From Pantoea sp. Ap-967 (GTDB taxonomy: Bacteria > Pseudomonadota > Gammaproteobacteria > Pseudomonadales > Pseudomonadaceae): a stretch of 64,000 nt of DNA. Each line of letters begins with the position of its first letter. Position 1 is the stretch's first letter. The translations under genes and the position numbers were made by a program. Below the pieces are notes generated by a model. The model did not search any database and was not told the DNA's origin. It saw only the letters and a list, made by a program, of their open reading frames with translations. Below, piece by piece: positions 54,446 through 63,064 of this stretch. The stretch is taken from the NCBI RefSeq assembly GCF_011752565.1, contig NZ_VWXK01000020.1, positions 1 through 64,000 of the forward strand, written 5' to 3'.

Positions 54446-56128
54446 TCAGGAACAGACCCTCAGCACTTCTTCGTTGCAGGTCAGTGCACGGGCCACTTTG
54501 GCCTCGCCGCAGGCGCGCAAACTCTGCAACCCCTCAGCCAGCGCCTGGCGTTGCAGGCTGGCGAGGTCGGCCCCCTTGCCGATGCGCGCGCGCAGGGCAT
54601 CACTGGGCACCAGCAGCTCGAACAGGCCGGTGCGGCCATGAAAGCCGGTGCCGCGGCAGGCCTGGCATGGTTGGCCGCCGAGCAGGCCACCGGCCTGGCA
54701 TGCTTGGCACGACAGGCGTACCAGGCGTTGGGCCATGACGCCAGCCAGGGTGGCCCGGATCAGGTAGTCGGCGACCCCCAGTTCCTGCAGGCGGGTGATG
54801 GCGCCCACGCTGTCGTTGGTGTGCAGGGTCGACAGTACCAGGTGGCCGGTGAGCGCGGCCTGAACTGCCACCAGGGCGGTTTCGCGGTCGCGTATTTCGC
54901 CGATCATGATGATGTCCGGGTCTTGGCGCAGCAGGGCGCGCACGCCATTGGCAAAGCCCAGTTCCAGCGCCGGTTGCACCTGCAACTGGTTGAACGAAGG
55001 CTCCAGCCGCTCGATGGGGTCTTCGATGGTGCACAGGTTGACCTCGGCAGTGGCCAGCTGCTTGAGGCTGGCGTACAGCGTGCTGGTCTTGCCCGAACCG
55101 GTCGGCCCGGTGACCAGCAGGATGCCCTGGCGGCGCTGCAGCAGGGCCAGCCATTGCGCCAGTTGCTCACCTTCAAGGCCCAGTTGCTGGAAGCCTTCCT
55201 GCAGTTGCTGCGGGTCGAACAGCCTCAGCACCAGCTTTTCGCCGAAGGGCGTCGGTAGCGTCGACAGGCGCAGCTCCACTTCACTGCCGCTGGGCAGCCG
55301 GCTTTTCACCCGCCCGTCTTGCGGCCTGCGCTTCTCGGCAACATCCATGCGGCCCAAGTGCTTCAGGCGGCTGACAACGGCCAGGGCCACGCCCAGCGGA
55401 AAGGCGTAGACGCTGTGCAGCAGCCCATCGATGCGGTAGCGCAGGCGGCCCTGGCTACTGCGCGGCTCCAGGTGGATATCGCTGGCGCGCTGCTCGATGG
55501 CGTACTGCAGCAACCAGTCGACGATATGCACGATATGGGCATCGTCGGCGTTGGCTTCGGGGTGGCGCTGGCCTAGCTCCAGCAACTGCTCCAGCTCGCC
55601 CAGGCGGGTAGATTGCTGGTGCTGCGCGCCTTGTACCGAATGGGCCAGGTGCGACAGTGACTTGCCCAGTTGGCGGATTTGCACCGGGCTGGCCAGCACC
55701 CGCCGCACGGGTTTGCCCAGGCTGCGAGCCAGGTCCGCTTGCCAGTGCTGCTGGTAAGGCTGGGCGCTTGCCACGGTGATGGCGTTGGCGTCGTTGGCAA
55801 TGACCAGAATGCCATGGCGCTGGGCGAAGGCGGGTGACACCAGGCCGTTGACCTGGGCCAGGTCGAGTTGCAGCGGGTCGATGCGCAGGTAGGGCTGGCC
55901 GACCTTCTGTGCCAGCCATTGGCAAAGGCTGTCCAGGTGCAGTTGCTGGCCGGGATGACGGCGGTCTTCCAGGCCCAGGGCGGCGATGGCTTCCAAGGGG
56001 TGATGGCTGGCGTAGCGGGCGGCCTGTTCGCGTACCTGGAGGGCATCGCTGGCGGCCAGGTGTTGGTCGGCTTGCAGGGCGTCGAGTAGGTGGGTGAGGT
56101 TGAGGGCGTTGTCTTCGGGGGTGTACAT
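54446..56128 (-). CDS. GspE/PilB-type secretion or pilus ATPase (orphan)
   Basis: 560 residues. N-terminal GspE-N-like region (about 1-150), then the ATPase: ASDIHLEPRSSQGRLRYRIDG, Walker A GPTGSGKTST, Asp box TIEDPIERLEPSFNQLQV, Walker B DPDIIMIGEIRDRETA and His box TGHLVLSTLHTNDS. A zinc-type pair CQAC...CQAC follows near residues 486-502, as in GspE. No pilin, secretin or GspF gene is adjacent, so its partners must be encoded elsewhere. The long-chain start at ATG 56128 fits the family. Confidence 0.92.
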   Translation of the reverse strand: MYTPEDNALNLTHLLDALQADQHLAASDALQVREQAARYASHHPLEAIAALGLEDRRHPGQQLHLDSLCQWLAQKVGQPYLRIDPLQLDLAQVNGLVSPAFAQRHGILVIANDANAITVASAQPYQQHWQADLARSLGKPVRRVLASPVQIRQLGKSLSHLAHSVQGAQHQQSTRLGELEQLLELGQRHPEANADDAHIVHIVDWLLQYAIEQRASDIHLEPRSSQGRLRYRIDGLLHSVYAFPLGVALAVVSRLKHLGRMDVAEKRRPQDGRVKSRLPSGSEVELRLSTLPTPFGEKLVLRLFDPQQLQEGFQQLGLEGEQLAQWLALLQRRQGILLVTGPTGSGKTSTLYASLKQLATAEVNLCTIEDPIERLEPSFNQLQVQPALELGFANGVRALLRQDPDIIMIGEIRDRETALVAVQAALTGHLVLSTLHTNDSVGAITRLQELGVADYLIRATLAGVMAQRLVRLSCQACQAGGLLGGQPCQACRGTGFHGRTGLFELLVPSDALRARIGKGADLASLQRQALAEGLQSLRACGEAKVARALTCNEEVLRVCS

Positions 56129-56235
56129 GGGGGGGCTTCCGTGCCGGGTTGGGATACCTGGGGAAGGCTAGTTGGGTTGGGTGGGGGGTATCGGACGGGA
56201 ATGGTTTCGAGGTTTTGCGGTGCTTTTGCGGGCCC

Positions 56236-56261
56236 TTTCGCGGGGCAAGCCCGCTCCTACA
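56236..56261. repeat. single REP-like element (TGTAGGAGCGGGC family)
   Basis: TTTCGCGGGGCAAGCCCGCT then CCTACA, one unpaired copy in the divergent region between the GspE-like and Lrp-like genes. Confidence 0.88.
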
Positions 56262-56326
56262 ACGATTGCACGGTGGAAGGGGTGCGATATTATTTATGCG
56301 TTTAGATGCTTATTTGGGAATCATTC

Positions 56327-56797
56327 ATGCAAGGTGAACTGGACACTTACGACCGGCGCATTCTCGAACTGCTGCAGGAGGACGCATCGCTGTCCAGTGC
56401 GCAGATCGCCGAGCGGGTCGGCCTTTCGCAATCGCCGTGCTGGCGCCGGATTCAGCGGCTGAAAGAGGAAGGTGTGATCCGCGGGCAGGTGACGCTGCTC
56501 GATCGCAAGAAAATCGGGCTGAACACGCAGATCTTCGCCGAGGTGAAGCTCAACGCCCACGGGCGCTCGAACTTTACCGAGTTCACCGAGGCGATCCGCG
56601 GCTTTCCAGAGGTGCTGGAGTGCTACGTGCTGATGGGTGCGGTGGATTTTCTGCTGCGCATCGTCACCTCGGATATCGAGGCGTATGAGCGGTTCTTCTT
56701 TGAAAAGCTGTCGAACGTGCCGGGAATTCAGGAAGTGAATTCGATTGTGGCGCTGTCTGAGATCAAGTCCACGACCAGCCTGCCACTGGCTAGGTGA
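56327..56797 (+). CDS. Lrp/AsnC-family transcriptional regulator
   Basis: 156 residues from ATG 56327 (MQGELDTYDRRILELLQED). HTH: SSAQIAERVGLSQSPCWRRIQRLKEEGVI; then the RAM effector domain (FTEAIRGFPEVLECYVLMGAVDFLLRIV). It probably binds an amino acid and controls nearby or distant catabolic genes; the target is unknown. The AT-rich stretch 56285-56320 just upstream should contain its promoter and perhaps its own operator. Confidence 0.93.
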   Translation: MQGELDTYDRRILELLQEDASLSSAQIAERVGLSQSPCWRRIQRLKEEGVIRGQVTLLDRKKIGLNTQIFAEVKLNAHGRSNFTEFTEAIRGFPEVLECYVLMGAVDFLLRIVTSDIEAYERFFFEKLSNVPGIQEVNSIVALSEIKSTTSLPLAR

Positions 56798-56799
56798 CC

Positions 56800-56868
56800 A
56801 TCACGAGCATTGCTCGCGCCTACGGGGCCGCTGGGGCCTGGTAGGAGCGAGCGCAGCTCGCGATGCGC
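56800..56868. repeat. degenerate REP-like pair (GGTAGGAGCGAGC family)
   Basis: A decayed arm (CATCACGAGCATTGCTCGC..., 56800-56823) and an intact arm (CTGGTAGGAGCGAGCGCAGC..., 56838-56865) lie between convergent genes. Confidence 0.75.
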
Positions 56869-56880
56869 GAAGCGCTGGCG

Positions 56881-58248
56881 TTACACCTTGAGCAGGTACT
56901 TCCAGCCGCGGCTCTGGTCGATGGCCCGGGCCTGCTCGATACGCGCTTCCAGCACTTCATCGCTGATCGGCAGTTCCGCCAGCTCGTGCAGTTTCTTCAG
57001 GTCGCCATATAGGCGGTCCATCTGCGGCGCTTCGAGCACCTGGCGGGCATGGTGCAGCCAGGCCAGCAACTGCTCGATACGCGGCAGTTGCTCAGCCAGG
57101 TCTTCTGGGCGCTGGGCGTACAGTGCCAGCTTCAGCGAGCGGCCTTCTTCACCCAGCAGGTGCGCCAGCCAGCTGGCCAGTTGCGCCTTGCCCTGGCGCT
57201 CACCACGGCCCTTGCGTTCCACGGTCCAGGCCCGGCCCAGCAACCAACGCGAGGTCTCCAGGGAGAACTGGCCCCAGCGCACGTCTTCGAGTTCTTCGAT
57301 GAACTGCTCAGGTGCGGCGCGGCGGATGTCTTCGTCGTCATTGCCGGCTTGCACCAGCGGGCGCCAGTCTTCCAGCAGCGCGTCGAGGCTGGCGCGCAGT
57401 TCGCGGGTGGTGGGGCGCGGCGCAGCCTGGCCCAGGCTGGCCACCAGGGCGCGCAGCTCGGTCAGGCACTGCACCCAGTCTTGCAACAAGCGCCAGTGGC
57501 CATTGTGGCGATACTGCTCGGCCAGGCGCTGGCTGCTGCCCAGCAGCTGCCAGGCGAGGGCGGCGAAGGCATCGTCCACGGCCATTTCGGCGTCCAGTTC
57601 CGCACCTGGCAGGCCCAGCTCGTAGCTGTCCGGCTCCAGCAGGCGGTAGCCGCGCTCGGCCTTGCTGATATCGCAGGGCATCAATGGCAGGCTGGCGGCC
57701 AGCTCGGCGGCCAGTTCCAGCAGCGCTTCAGGCGCACCTTCGCGCAGCTCCAGCTCCAGCTCGCAGATTGCTTCTTTCTGCTTGCCCGCGATCACGAAGC
57801 CTTGGTCCAGCGCGGCCTCGATCACCACCTTGCTCTTGCCGCGGCCCCAGGCGATTTCGGCGAACTCGCGGGTGAAGTCGGTGGTGAACAGCGGTTTGAT
57901 GGTTTTCTTGTCCAGGCCGGCCAGTTGCTCGGGCCAGCAGGTGGCGTCGAGCTTCTTCAGGTCAAGCTTGACCTTGTCCAGGTTCCACTCGTATTCGTTG
58001 CGCTCGGACAGGCCCGCGACGCTCTGGCCACGGCACTTGAGGGTCTGGATGATGGCGTCGCCATCACGGCGCAGGCGCAGGGCAACGCGGGCGGCGGCCA
58101 GCTCGCGCTCGGGGGTGTCGAAATACTGGTTGAGCAGCTCGCGAGTCTGCCAGCCGGACTTGTTGCGCTTTTTCAGCAGGGGGTGCTCGCGCAGGGCGGC
58201 CAGTGTTTCGCGGCTGGCGCGGAGCTTCAGTTCGGTTTCTTTGTGCAT
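56881..58248 (-). CDS. CYTH-CHAD protein (inorganic triphosphatase YgiF-like)
   Basis: 455 residues from ATG 58248. CYTH domain at the N-terminus with the signature ETELKLR and alternating charged strands (VALRLRRDGDAIIQTLKCRG); CHAD domain in the C-terminal half, alpha-helical and rich in Arg/His-type residues (QYRHNGHWRLLQDWVQCLTELRALV). CYTH enzymes hydrolyse triphosphates or make cyclic AMP; CHAD domains bind polyphosphate. E. coli YgiF is a tripolyphosphatase. Together with ppk and ppx in this window it extends the polyphosphate theme, although it is 26 kb away and separately transcribed. Confidence 0.92.
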   Translation of the reverse strand: MHKETELKLRASRETLAALREHPLLKKRNKSGWQTRELLNQYFDTPERELAAARVALRLRRDGDAIIQTLKCRGQSVAGLSERNEYEWNLDKVKLDLKKLDATCWPEQLAGLDKKTIKPLFTTDFTREFAEIAWGRGKSKVVIEAALDQGFVIAGKQKEAICELELELREGAPEALLELAAELAASLPLMPCDISKAERGYRLLEPDSYELGLPGAELDAEMAVDDAFAALAWQLLGSSQRLAEQYRHNGHWRLLQDWVQCLTELRALVASLGQAAPRPTTRELRASLDALLEDWRPLVQAGNDDEDIRRAAPEQFIEELEDVRWGQFSLETSRWLLGRAWTVERKGRGERQGKAQLASWLAHLLGEEGRSLKLALYAQRPEDLAEQLPRIEQLLAWLHHARQVLEAPQMDRLYGDLKKLHELAELPISDEVLEARIEQARAIDQSRGWKYLLKV

Positions 58249-58361
58249 CGCAGGCTCGAAGGAGGGGCGTTTGCCGGGGAGTTTACAGGAGTCGGCCGGC
58301 AACGGTTTATTCCAGGCGGCGGATGGTCCTATGATGGGCAACGCTTCCGAGGAGTATGCGC

Positions 58362-59504
58362 ATGCCGTTGCCAACGCTGAAAGACCAGTTTGCCGCCTTG
58401 ATTGCCGCGCCCTCGGTCAGTTGCACCCAGCCTGCGCTGGACCAATCCAACCGCCAGGTCATCGACCTGTTGGCGGGCTGGTTGGGCGACCTGGGTTTCG
58501 ACTGCGACATCCGCCAGGTCAGCCCTGGCAAGTTCAACCTGCTGGCCAGCCGTGGCACCGGCCCCGGCGGCCTGGTGCTGGCTGGCCACAGCGACACCGT
58601 GCCCTATGACGAACAGCTGTGGGCGAGCGACCCGCTCAAGCTGACCGAAGCCGATGGCCGCTGGGTGGGCCTTGGCAGCTGTGACATGAAAGGCTTTTTC
58701 GCGTTGATCATCGAGGCGGTGATTCCGCTGCTGGAGCACGATTTCAAGCAGCCGCTGCTGATCCTCGCCACCTGCGACGAAGAAAGCTCGATGTCCGGCG
58801 CCCGCGCCCTGGCCGAAGCCGGCCAGCCGCTGGGCCGCGCTGCGGTGATCGGCGAGCCCACGGGCCTGCGGCCGATCCGCATGCACAAGGGCATCCTCAT
58901 GGACCGCATCGACATCCTCGGGCGTAGCGGGCATTCCTCCGACCCAAGCCTGGGCCACAGCGCCATGGAGGCCATGCACGAGGTGATGGGCGAGTTGATG
59001 GGCCTGCGCCGGCAGTGGCAGGAAACCTTCCGTAATCCGCAATTCACCGTGCCCACGCCGACCATGAACTTCGGCTGCATCCACGGCGGCGACAACCCCA
59101 ACCGCATCTGCGGCCAATGTGCCCTGGAATTCGACCTGCGCCCGCTGCCGGGCATGGATGTGGAGCAACTGCGCGCCGCCATTCGCGCCAAGCTGCAGCC
59201 TGTGGCCGAGCGCCACGAGGTGCGTATCGACTACGCCCCGCTGTTCCCCGAGGTGCCGCCCTTCGAACAGGCCGCCGACGCCGAGCTGGTGCAGGTGGCC
59301 GAACGCCTGACGGGGCATCGGGCCGAGGCGGTGGCGTTCGGCACCGAAGCGCCTTATCTTCAGCAGCTGGGTTGCCAGACCATCGTGCTCGGCCCTGGCG
59401 ACATCGCCTGCGCCCACCAGCCCGGCGAATACCTTGAAATGTCACGAATCGAGCCTACCGTGCGTCTATTGCGTGACCTGATCCGGCACTATTGCCTCAA
59501 TTAA
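58362..59504 (+). CDS. argE: acetylornithine deacetylase
   Basis: 380 residues from ATG 58362, with GGAG 7 bases upstream; ATG 58356 is too close to that site. M20 metallopeptidase motifs: GHSDTVP (metal His and Asp), GSCDMKG (bridging Asp), CDEESSMSGA (catalytic Glu), IGEPTGLRPIRMHKG and a late metal His in CAHQPGEYL. It releases ornithine from N-acetylornithine. It lies 124 bases before argA, so arginine synthesis steps are grouped here. Confidence 0.94.
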   Translation: MPLPTLKDQFAALIAAPSVSCTQPALDQSNRQVIDLLAGWLGDLGFDCDIRQVSPGKFNLLASRGTGPGGLVLAGHSDTVPYDEQLWASDPLKLTEADGRWVGLGSCDMKGFFALIIEAVIPLLEHDFKQPLLILATCDEESSMSGARALAEAGQPLGRAAVIGEPTGLRPIRMHKGILMDRIDILGRSGHSSDPSLGHSAMEAMHEVMGELMGLRRQWQETFRNPQFTVPTPTMNFGCIHGGDNPNRICGQCALEFDLRPLPGMDVEQLRAAIRAKLQPVAERHEVRIDYAPLFPEVPPFEQAADAELVQVAERLTGHRAEAVAFGTEAPYLQQLGCQTIVLGPGDIACAHQPGEYLEMSRIEPTVRLLRDLIRHYCLN

Positions 59505-59546
59505 ACGTCAATCGAGCTGATTCGTTCTTGCCTAGAGGAGACGCGC

Positions 59547-59573
59547 GTGACCGCAAGCCTGTTCCGACGATGA
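59547..59573 (+). CDS. candidate arginine-sensing leader peptide MTASLFRR upstream of argA
   Basis: GTG 59547 is preceded by GAGGAG (59535-59540) at 6 bases, the best ribosome-binding site in the argE-argA gap. The frame reads MTASLFRR and stops; the two arginines are the rare codon CGA used twice in a row right before TGA. The stop overlaps ATG 59570 of a second mini-frame (MILNAV), whose own stop overlaps GTG 59587, which opens the argA frame. This resembles an amino-acid-responsive leader; function is inferred from codons and gene context only. Confidence 0.55.
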   Translation: MTASLFRR

Positions 59574-59628
59574 TCCTGAACGCCGTGTGATTCACCGTTC
59601 TCCGTCCACTTTATCCACAGGCCCCGTC

Positions 59629-60927
59629 ATGCCCGAATACGTCAACTGGCTACGCCATGCCTCCCCGTACATCAATGCCCACCGCGACTGCACCTTCGTG
59701 GTCATGCTGCCCGGCGATGGGGTTGACCACCCCAATTTCGGCAACATCGTCCACGACCTGGTGCTGCTGCACAGCCTGGGCGTGCGCCTGGTGCTGGTGC
59801 ACGGCTCGCGCCCGCAGATCGAAAGCCGCCTGTCGGCGCGTGGCCTGACCCCGCACTACCACCGCGGCCTGCGCATCACCGACGCCGCCACCCTGGACTG
59901 CGTGATCGACGCCGTTGGCGCCCTGCGCCTGGCCATCGAGGCGCGCCTGTCGATGGACATCGCCGCATCGCCCATGCAGGGCTCGCGCCTGCGCGTGGCT
60001 TGCGGCAACCTGGTCACCGCCCGGCCAATCGGCGTGCTCGAAGGGGTGGACTACCACCACACCGGTGAAGTGCGCCGTATCGATCGCAAGGGCATCAGCC
60101 GCCTGCTCGACGAGCGCTCCATCGTGCTGTTGTCGCCGCTGGGCTATTCGCCGACCGGTGAAATCTTCAACCTGGCCTGCGAAGACGTGGCCACCCGTGC
60201 CGCCATTGAGCTGGGGGCCGACAAGCTGCTGCTGTTCGGCGCCGAGCCTGGCTTGCTGGATGAGCACGGCAAGCTGGTGCGTGAGTTGCGCCCGCAACAG
60301 ATCGGCCCGCACCTGGCGCGGCTGGGCAGCGACTACCAGGGGGAATTGCTGGACGCTGCCGCCGAGGCCTGCAAGGGCGGCGTGGCACGCAGCCATATCG
60401 TCAGCTACGCCGAAGATGGCGCATTGCTGACCGAGCTGTTCACCCGCGAGGGTGGCGGCACCCTGGTGTCCCAGGAGCAGTTCGAGGTGGTGCGCGAGGC
60501 GACCATCGACGATGTCGGCGGCTTGCTGGAGCTGATCAGCCCACTGGAAGAGCAGGGCATCCTGGTGCGCCGTTCCCGTGAGGTGCTGGAGCGTGAGATC
60601 GAGCAGTTCAGCGTGGTCGAGCGTGAGGGCATGATCATCGCCTGCGCGGCGCTGTACCCGATCGCCGACTCCCAGGCCGGCGAACTGGCGTGTTTGGCGG
60701 TGAACCCGGAGTACCGCCATGGCGGGCGCGGGGACGAGCTGCTGGAGCGCATCGAGGGGCGGGCACGGGAATTGGGGTTGAATACCTTGTTCGTGCTTAC
60801 CACGCGCACGGCGCACTGGTTCCGTGAACGCGGGTTTGCGCCTAGCGGCGTGGAACGGCTGCCGGCAGCGCGGGCTTCGCTGTACAACTACCAGCGCAAT
60901 TCGAAGATTTTCGAAAAATCCCTGTAG
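59629..60927 (+). CDS. argA: N-acetylglutamate synthase
   Basis: 432 residues (E. coli ArgA is 443). Amino-acid-kinase-like domain (about 1-290: VVMLPGDGVDHPNFGNIVHD, HGSRPQIESRL) and GNAT acetyltransferase domain (about 290-432: ACLAVNPEYRHGGRGDELLERI, TTRTAHWFRERGF). It makes N-acetylglutamate, the first step of arginine synthesis, and is normally feedback-inhibited by arginine. ATG 59629 aligns with the family start (MPEYVNWLRHASPYI); GTG 59587 would add 14 residues and is coupled to the leader frames. The true start is therefore open. Confidence 0.95.
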   Translation: MPEYVNWLRHASPYINAHRDCTFVVMLPGDGVDHPNFGNIVHDLVLLHSLGVRLVLVHGSRPQIESRLSARGLTPHYHRGLRITDAATLDCVIDAVGALRLAIEARLSMDIAASPMQGSRLRVACGNLVTARPIGVLEGVDYHHTGEVRRIDRKGISRLLDERSIVLLSPLGYSPTGEIFNLACEDVATRAAIELGADKLLLFGAEPGLLDEHGKLVRELRPQQIGPHLARLGSDYQGELLDAAAEACKGGVARSHIVSYAEDGALLTELFTREGGGTLVSQEQFEVVREATIDDVGGLLELISPLEEQGILVRRSREVLEREIEQFSVVEREGMIIACAALYPIADSQAGELACLAVNPEYRHGGRGDELLERIEGRARELGLNTLFVLTTRTAHWFRERGFAPSGVERLPAARASLYNYQRNSKIFEKSL

Positions 60928-60940
60928 GCCTGTAGCGCAG

Positions 60941-61062
60941 CCTGGTAGGAGCGAGCGTAGCTCGCGATGGGGCGCGCAGCGGCCCCAGGCCGTTAGCTTC
61001 GCGGCACACGGTGCCAGGGCTGCTGCGCAGCCCATCGCGAGCTGCGCTCGCTCCTACCAGGC
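60941..61062. repeat. REP-like inverted pair (GGTAGGAGCGAGC family)
   Basis: Arms GCCTGGTAGGAGCGAGCGTA... and ...GAGCTGCGCTCGCTCCTACCAG around ~65 bases, between the convergent argA and glutamine-synthetase-like genes. Confidence 0.9.
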
Positions 61063-61113
61063 CCACCGTCAATGGGTGAAAACGCGACTCCCTGTTGGGG
61101 GTGGCGTTTTGGC

Positions 61114-62490
61114 TTACACGGTGTGCAGATACCAGTTGTACTCAAGGTCGGAGATCGAGTGCTCGAACTCCTCCAGCTCGCTTTCCTTGCACGCGACGAA
61201 AATGTCGATGTACTTCGGATCGATGTACTTGTTCAGGATCTCGCTGTCGTCCAGCTCGCGCAGGGCATCGCGCAGGTTGTTCGGCAGGCTCTGCTCCAGC
61301 TGCTCGTACGAGTTGCCTTCGATCGGCTCACCCGGCTCGACCTTGTTGGTCAGGCCATGGTGCACGCCGGCCAGCACGGCAGCCATCATCAGGTACGGGT
61401 TGGCATCGGCACCGGCCACGCGGTGTTCGATGCGCACCGCGTCCGGCGAGCCGGTTGGCACGCGCAGGGCCACGGTACGGTTGTCCAGGCCCCAGCTCGG
61501 CGCGTTCGGCACGTAGAACTGCGCGCCGAAGCGGCGGTACGAGTTGACGTTCGGGCAGAGGAAGGCCATGGACGCGGGCAGGGTCTCGAGCACACCGCCG
61601 ACAGCGTGACGTAGCGCGGCGTTCTGCTCGGGATCCTCGCTGGTGAAGATGTTGTTGCCATCTTTGTCCAGCACGGAGATGTGAACGTGCAGGCCGTTGC
61701 CTGCCTGGCCCGGGTAGGGCTTGGCCATGAACGTGGTGTCCATTTCATGGTCGTAGGCGATGTTCTTGATCAACCGCTTGAGCAGCACCGCGTAGTCGCA
61801 GGCCTTGAGCGGGTCGGCAACGTGGTGCAGGTTGACTTCGAACTGCGCCGGGGCGCTTTCCTTGACGATGGCATCGGCCGGAATGCCTTGCTCCTTGGCA
61901 CCTTCGAGGATGTCCTGGAGGCAGTCGGCGTATTCGTCGAGGTCGTCGATCAGGTATACCTGGGTCGACTGCGGGCGCTTGCCCGAGATCGGCGAGCGTG
62001 GCGGCTGCGGGCGGCCGTTCACGTTTTCCTGGTCGATCAGGTAGAACTCCAGCTCGAACGCGGCGCAGATGGTCAGGCCCATGTCGGTGAACTTGCTCAC
62101 CACTTGGCGCAGCACTTCGCGCGGGTCGGCGAAGAACGGCTCGCCTTCGATCTCGTGCATGGTCATCAGCAGTTGCGCGGTGGGGCGCTTCTGCCAGGGT
62201 TCGTTGGAGAGGGTGCCGGGGATCGGGTAGCAGATGCGGTCAGCATCGCCGATGTCCAGGCCCAACCCTGTGCTTTCCACGGTGGAACCGTTGATGTCCA
62301 GGGCGAAGAGGGAGGCCGGCAGGTTGATGCCTTTCTCGTAAACCTTGTGGAGGCTGGTGCGCTCTATGCGTTTACCACGCACCACACCATTCATATCTGC
62401 AATCAGAAGGTCAACGTAGAGAACCTCAGGATGTTCCTTAAGGAACGCGTTCGCTTCGTTAAGCTGAACGGCACGCGGGGGTACCGACAT
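61114..62490 (-). CDS. glutamine-synthetase family enzyme, probably gamma-glutamylpolyamine synthetase
   Basis: 458 residues from ATG 62490. GS-fold motifs: DMNGVVRGKRI, FELEFYLID, ESAPAQFEVNL, GNGLHVHISVLDKDG and RIEHRVAGADANPYL. The length and the ADMNGVVRGK opening fit the PuuA/Spu branch that ligates glutamate to putrescine or spermidine for catabolism, not nitrogen assimilation. The divergent partner at 63065 belongs to the same family. Together with argE/argA it places polyamine and arginine metabolism side by side. Which amine it uses cannot be told from sequence. Confidence 0.88.
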   Translation of the reverse strand: MSVPPRAVQLNEANAFLKEHPEVLYVDLLIADMNGVVRGKRIERTSLHKVYEKGINLPASLFALDINGSTVESTGLGLDIGDADRICYPIPGTLSNEPWQKRPTAQLLMTMHEIEGEPFFADPREVLRQVVSKFTDMGLTICAAFELEFYLIDQENVNGRPQPPRSPISGKRPQSTQVYLIDDLDEYADCLQDILEGAKEQGIPADAIVKESAPAQFEVNLHHVADPLKACDYAVLLKRLIKNIAYDHEMDTTFMAKPYPGQAGNGLHVHISVLDKDGNNIFTSEDPEQNAALRHAVGGVLETLPASMAFLCPNVNSYRRFGAQFYVPNAPSWGLDNRTVALRVPTGSPDAVRIEHRVAGADANPYLMMAAVLAGVHHGLTNKVEPGEPIEGNSYEQLEQSLPNNLRDALRELDDSEILNKYIDPKYIDIFVACKESELEEFEHSISDLEYNWYLHTV

Positions 62491-63064
62491 GATGCAACAC
62501 CTTTGTTGTTAAAAATATCAATCAAGGGGGGCTTGCAGGACCAGTCAATCGAAAAGACAAACTGATGTCAAGCCAACCCCATGATGCCCTGAAATGGCAC
62601 ATCGACGGCAGATTTGCTGCATATCGGGGCGAGCCATTATCCGCTATTTCCTTCGCCAAGGGCTATCTCCGAGGTGCCGTGTTTTATTTTTTACGGAGAG
62701 GTTGTGTAAAAAAATGAACAAGGCTAAGCTCGGACTCAACCCAGAACACAATAATACGAGGGTCACATGGTCCGCTTGTCGCGACCTGAACGCACTGCCT
62801 GCGCAGTGCCGTCGGGTATCCCTGCCGTTCCTGCACGCATCCGTCAGCTGCTGGCCTGCATGGCCGCAATAATTGACGCTTGGTGCGCCCGGACCTCACC
62901 TCGTCACACTTTATCGTTACTCTTCTTGTCTACCTGCCCTTTGAAATCGCTGCGGACACGCTCATTTCCAGTGTATCCACAGCGCGCCTGCGCGTGGGTT
63001 TTTGCTTTAGCAATCTACTCCATACAGAATCAGGGCGCGGACCACCTTACCTCCTGAGGTATTT
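62491..63064. promoter_or_regulatory. 574-base divergent control region between two GS-like genes
   Basis: No convincing gene is present; open frames here lack ribosome-binding sites and family features. The parts near 62500-62530 and 62680-62720 are AT-rich and probably carry promoters for the leftward gene. TTTGTTGTT/AACAACAAAGG-like sequence lies just before the leftward start, with AAGG 9 bases from it. The rightward gene has GAGG 5-6 bases before its start. Such a long shared region suggests several regulator sites. Confidence 0.55.

Noticed and set aside
62594..62872. 92-codon frame in the GS-like divergent region
   Set aside because: No suitable ribosome-binding site for its start or for its internal ATG, and the product has no recognisable composition or domain.
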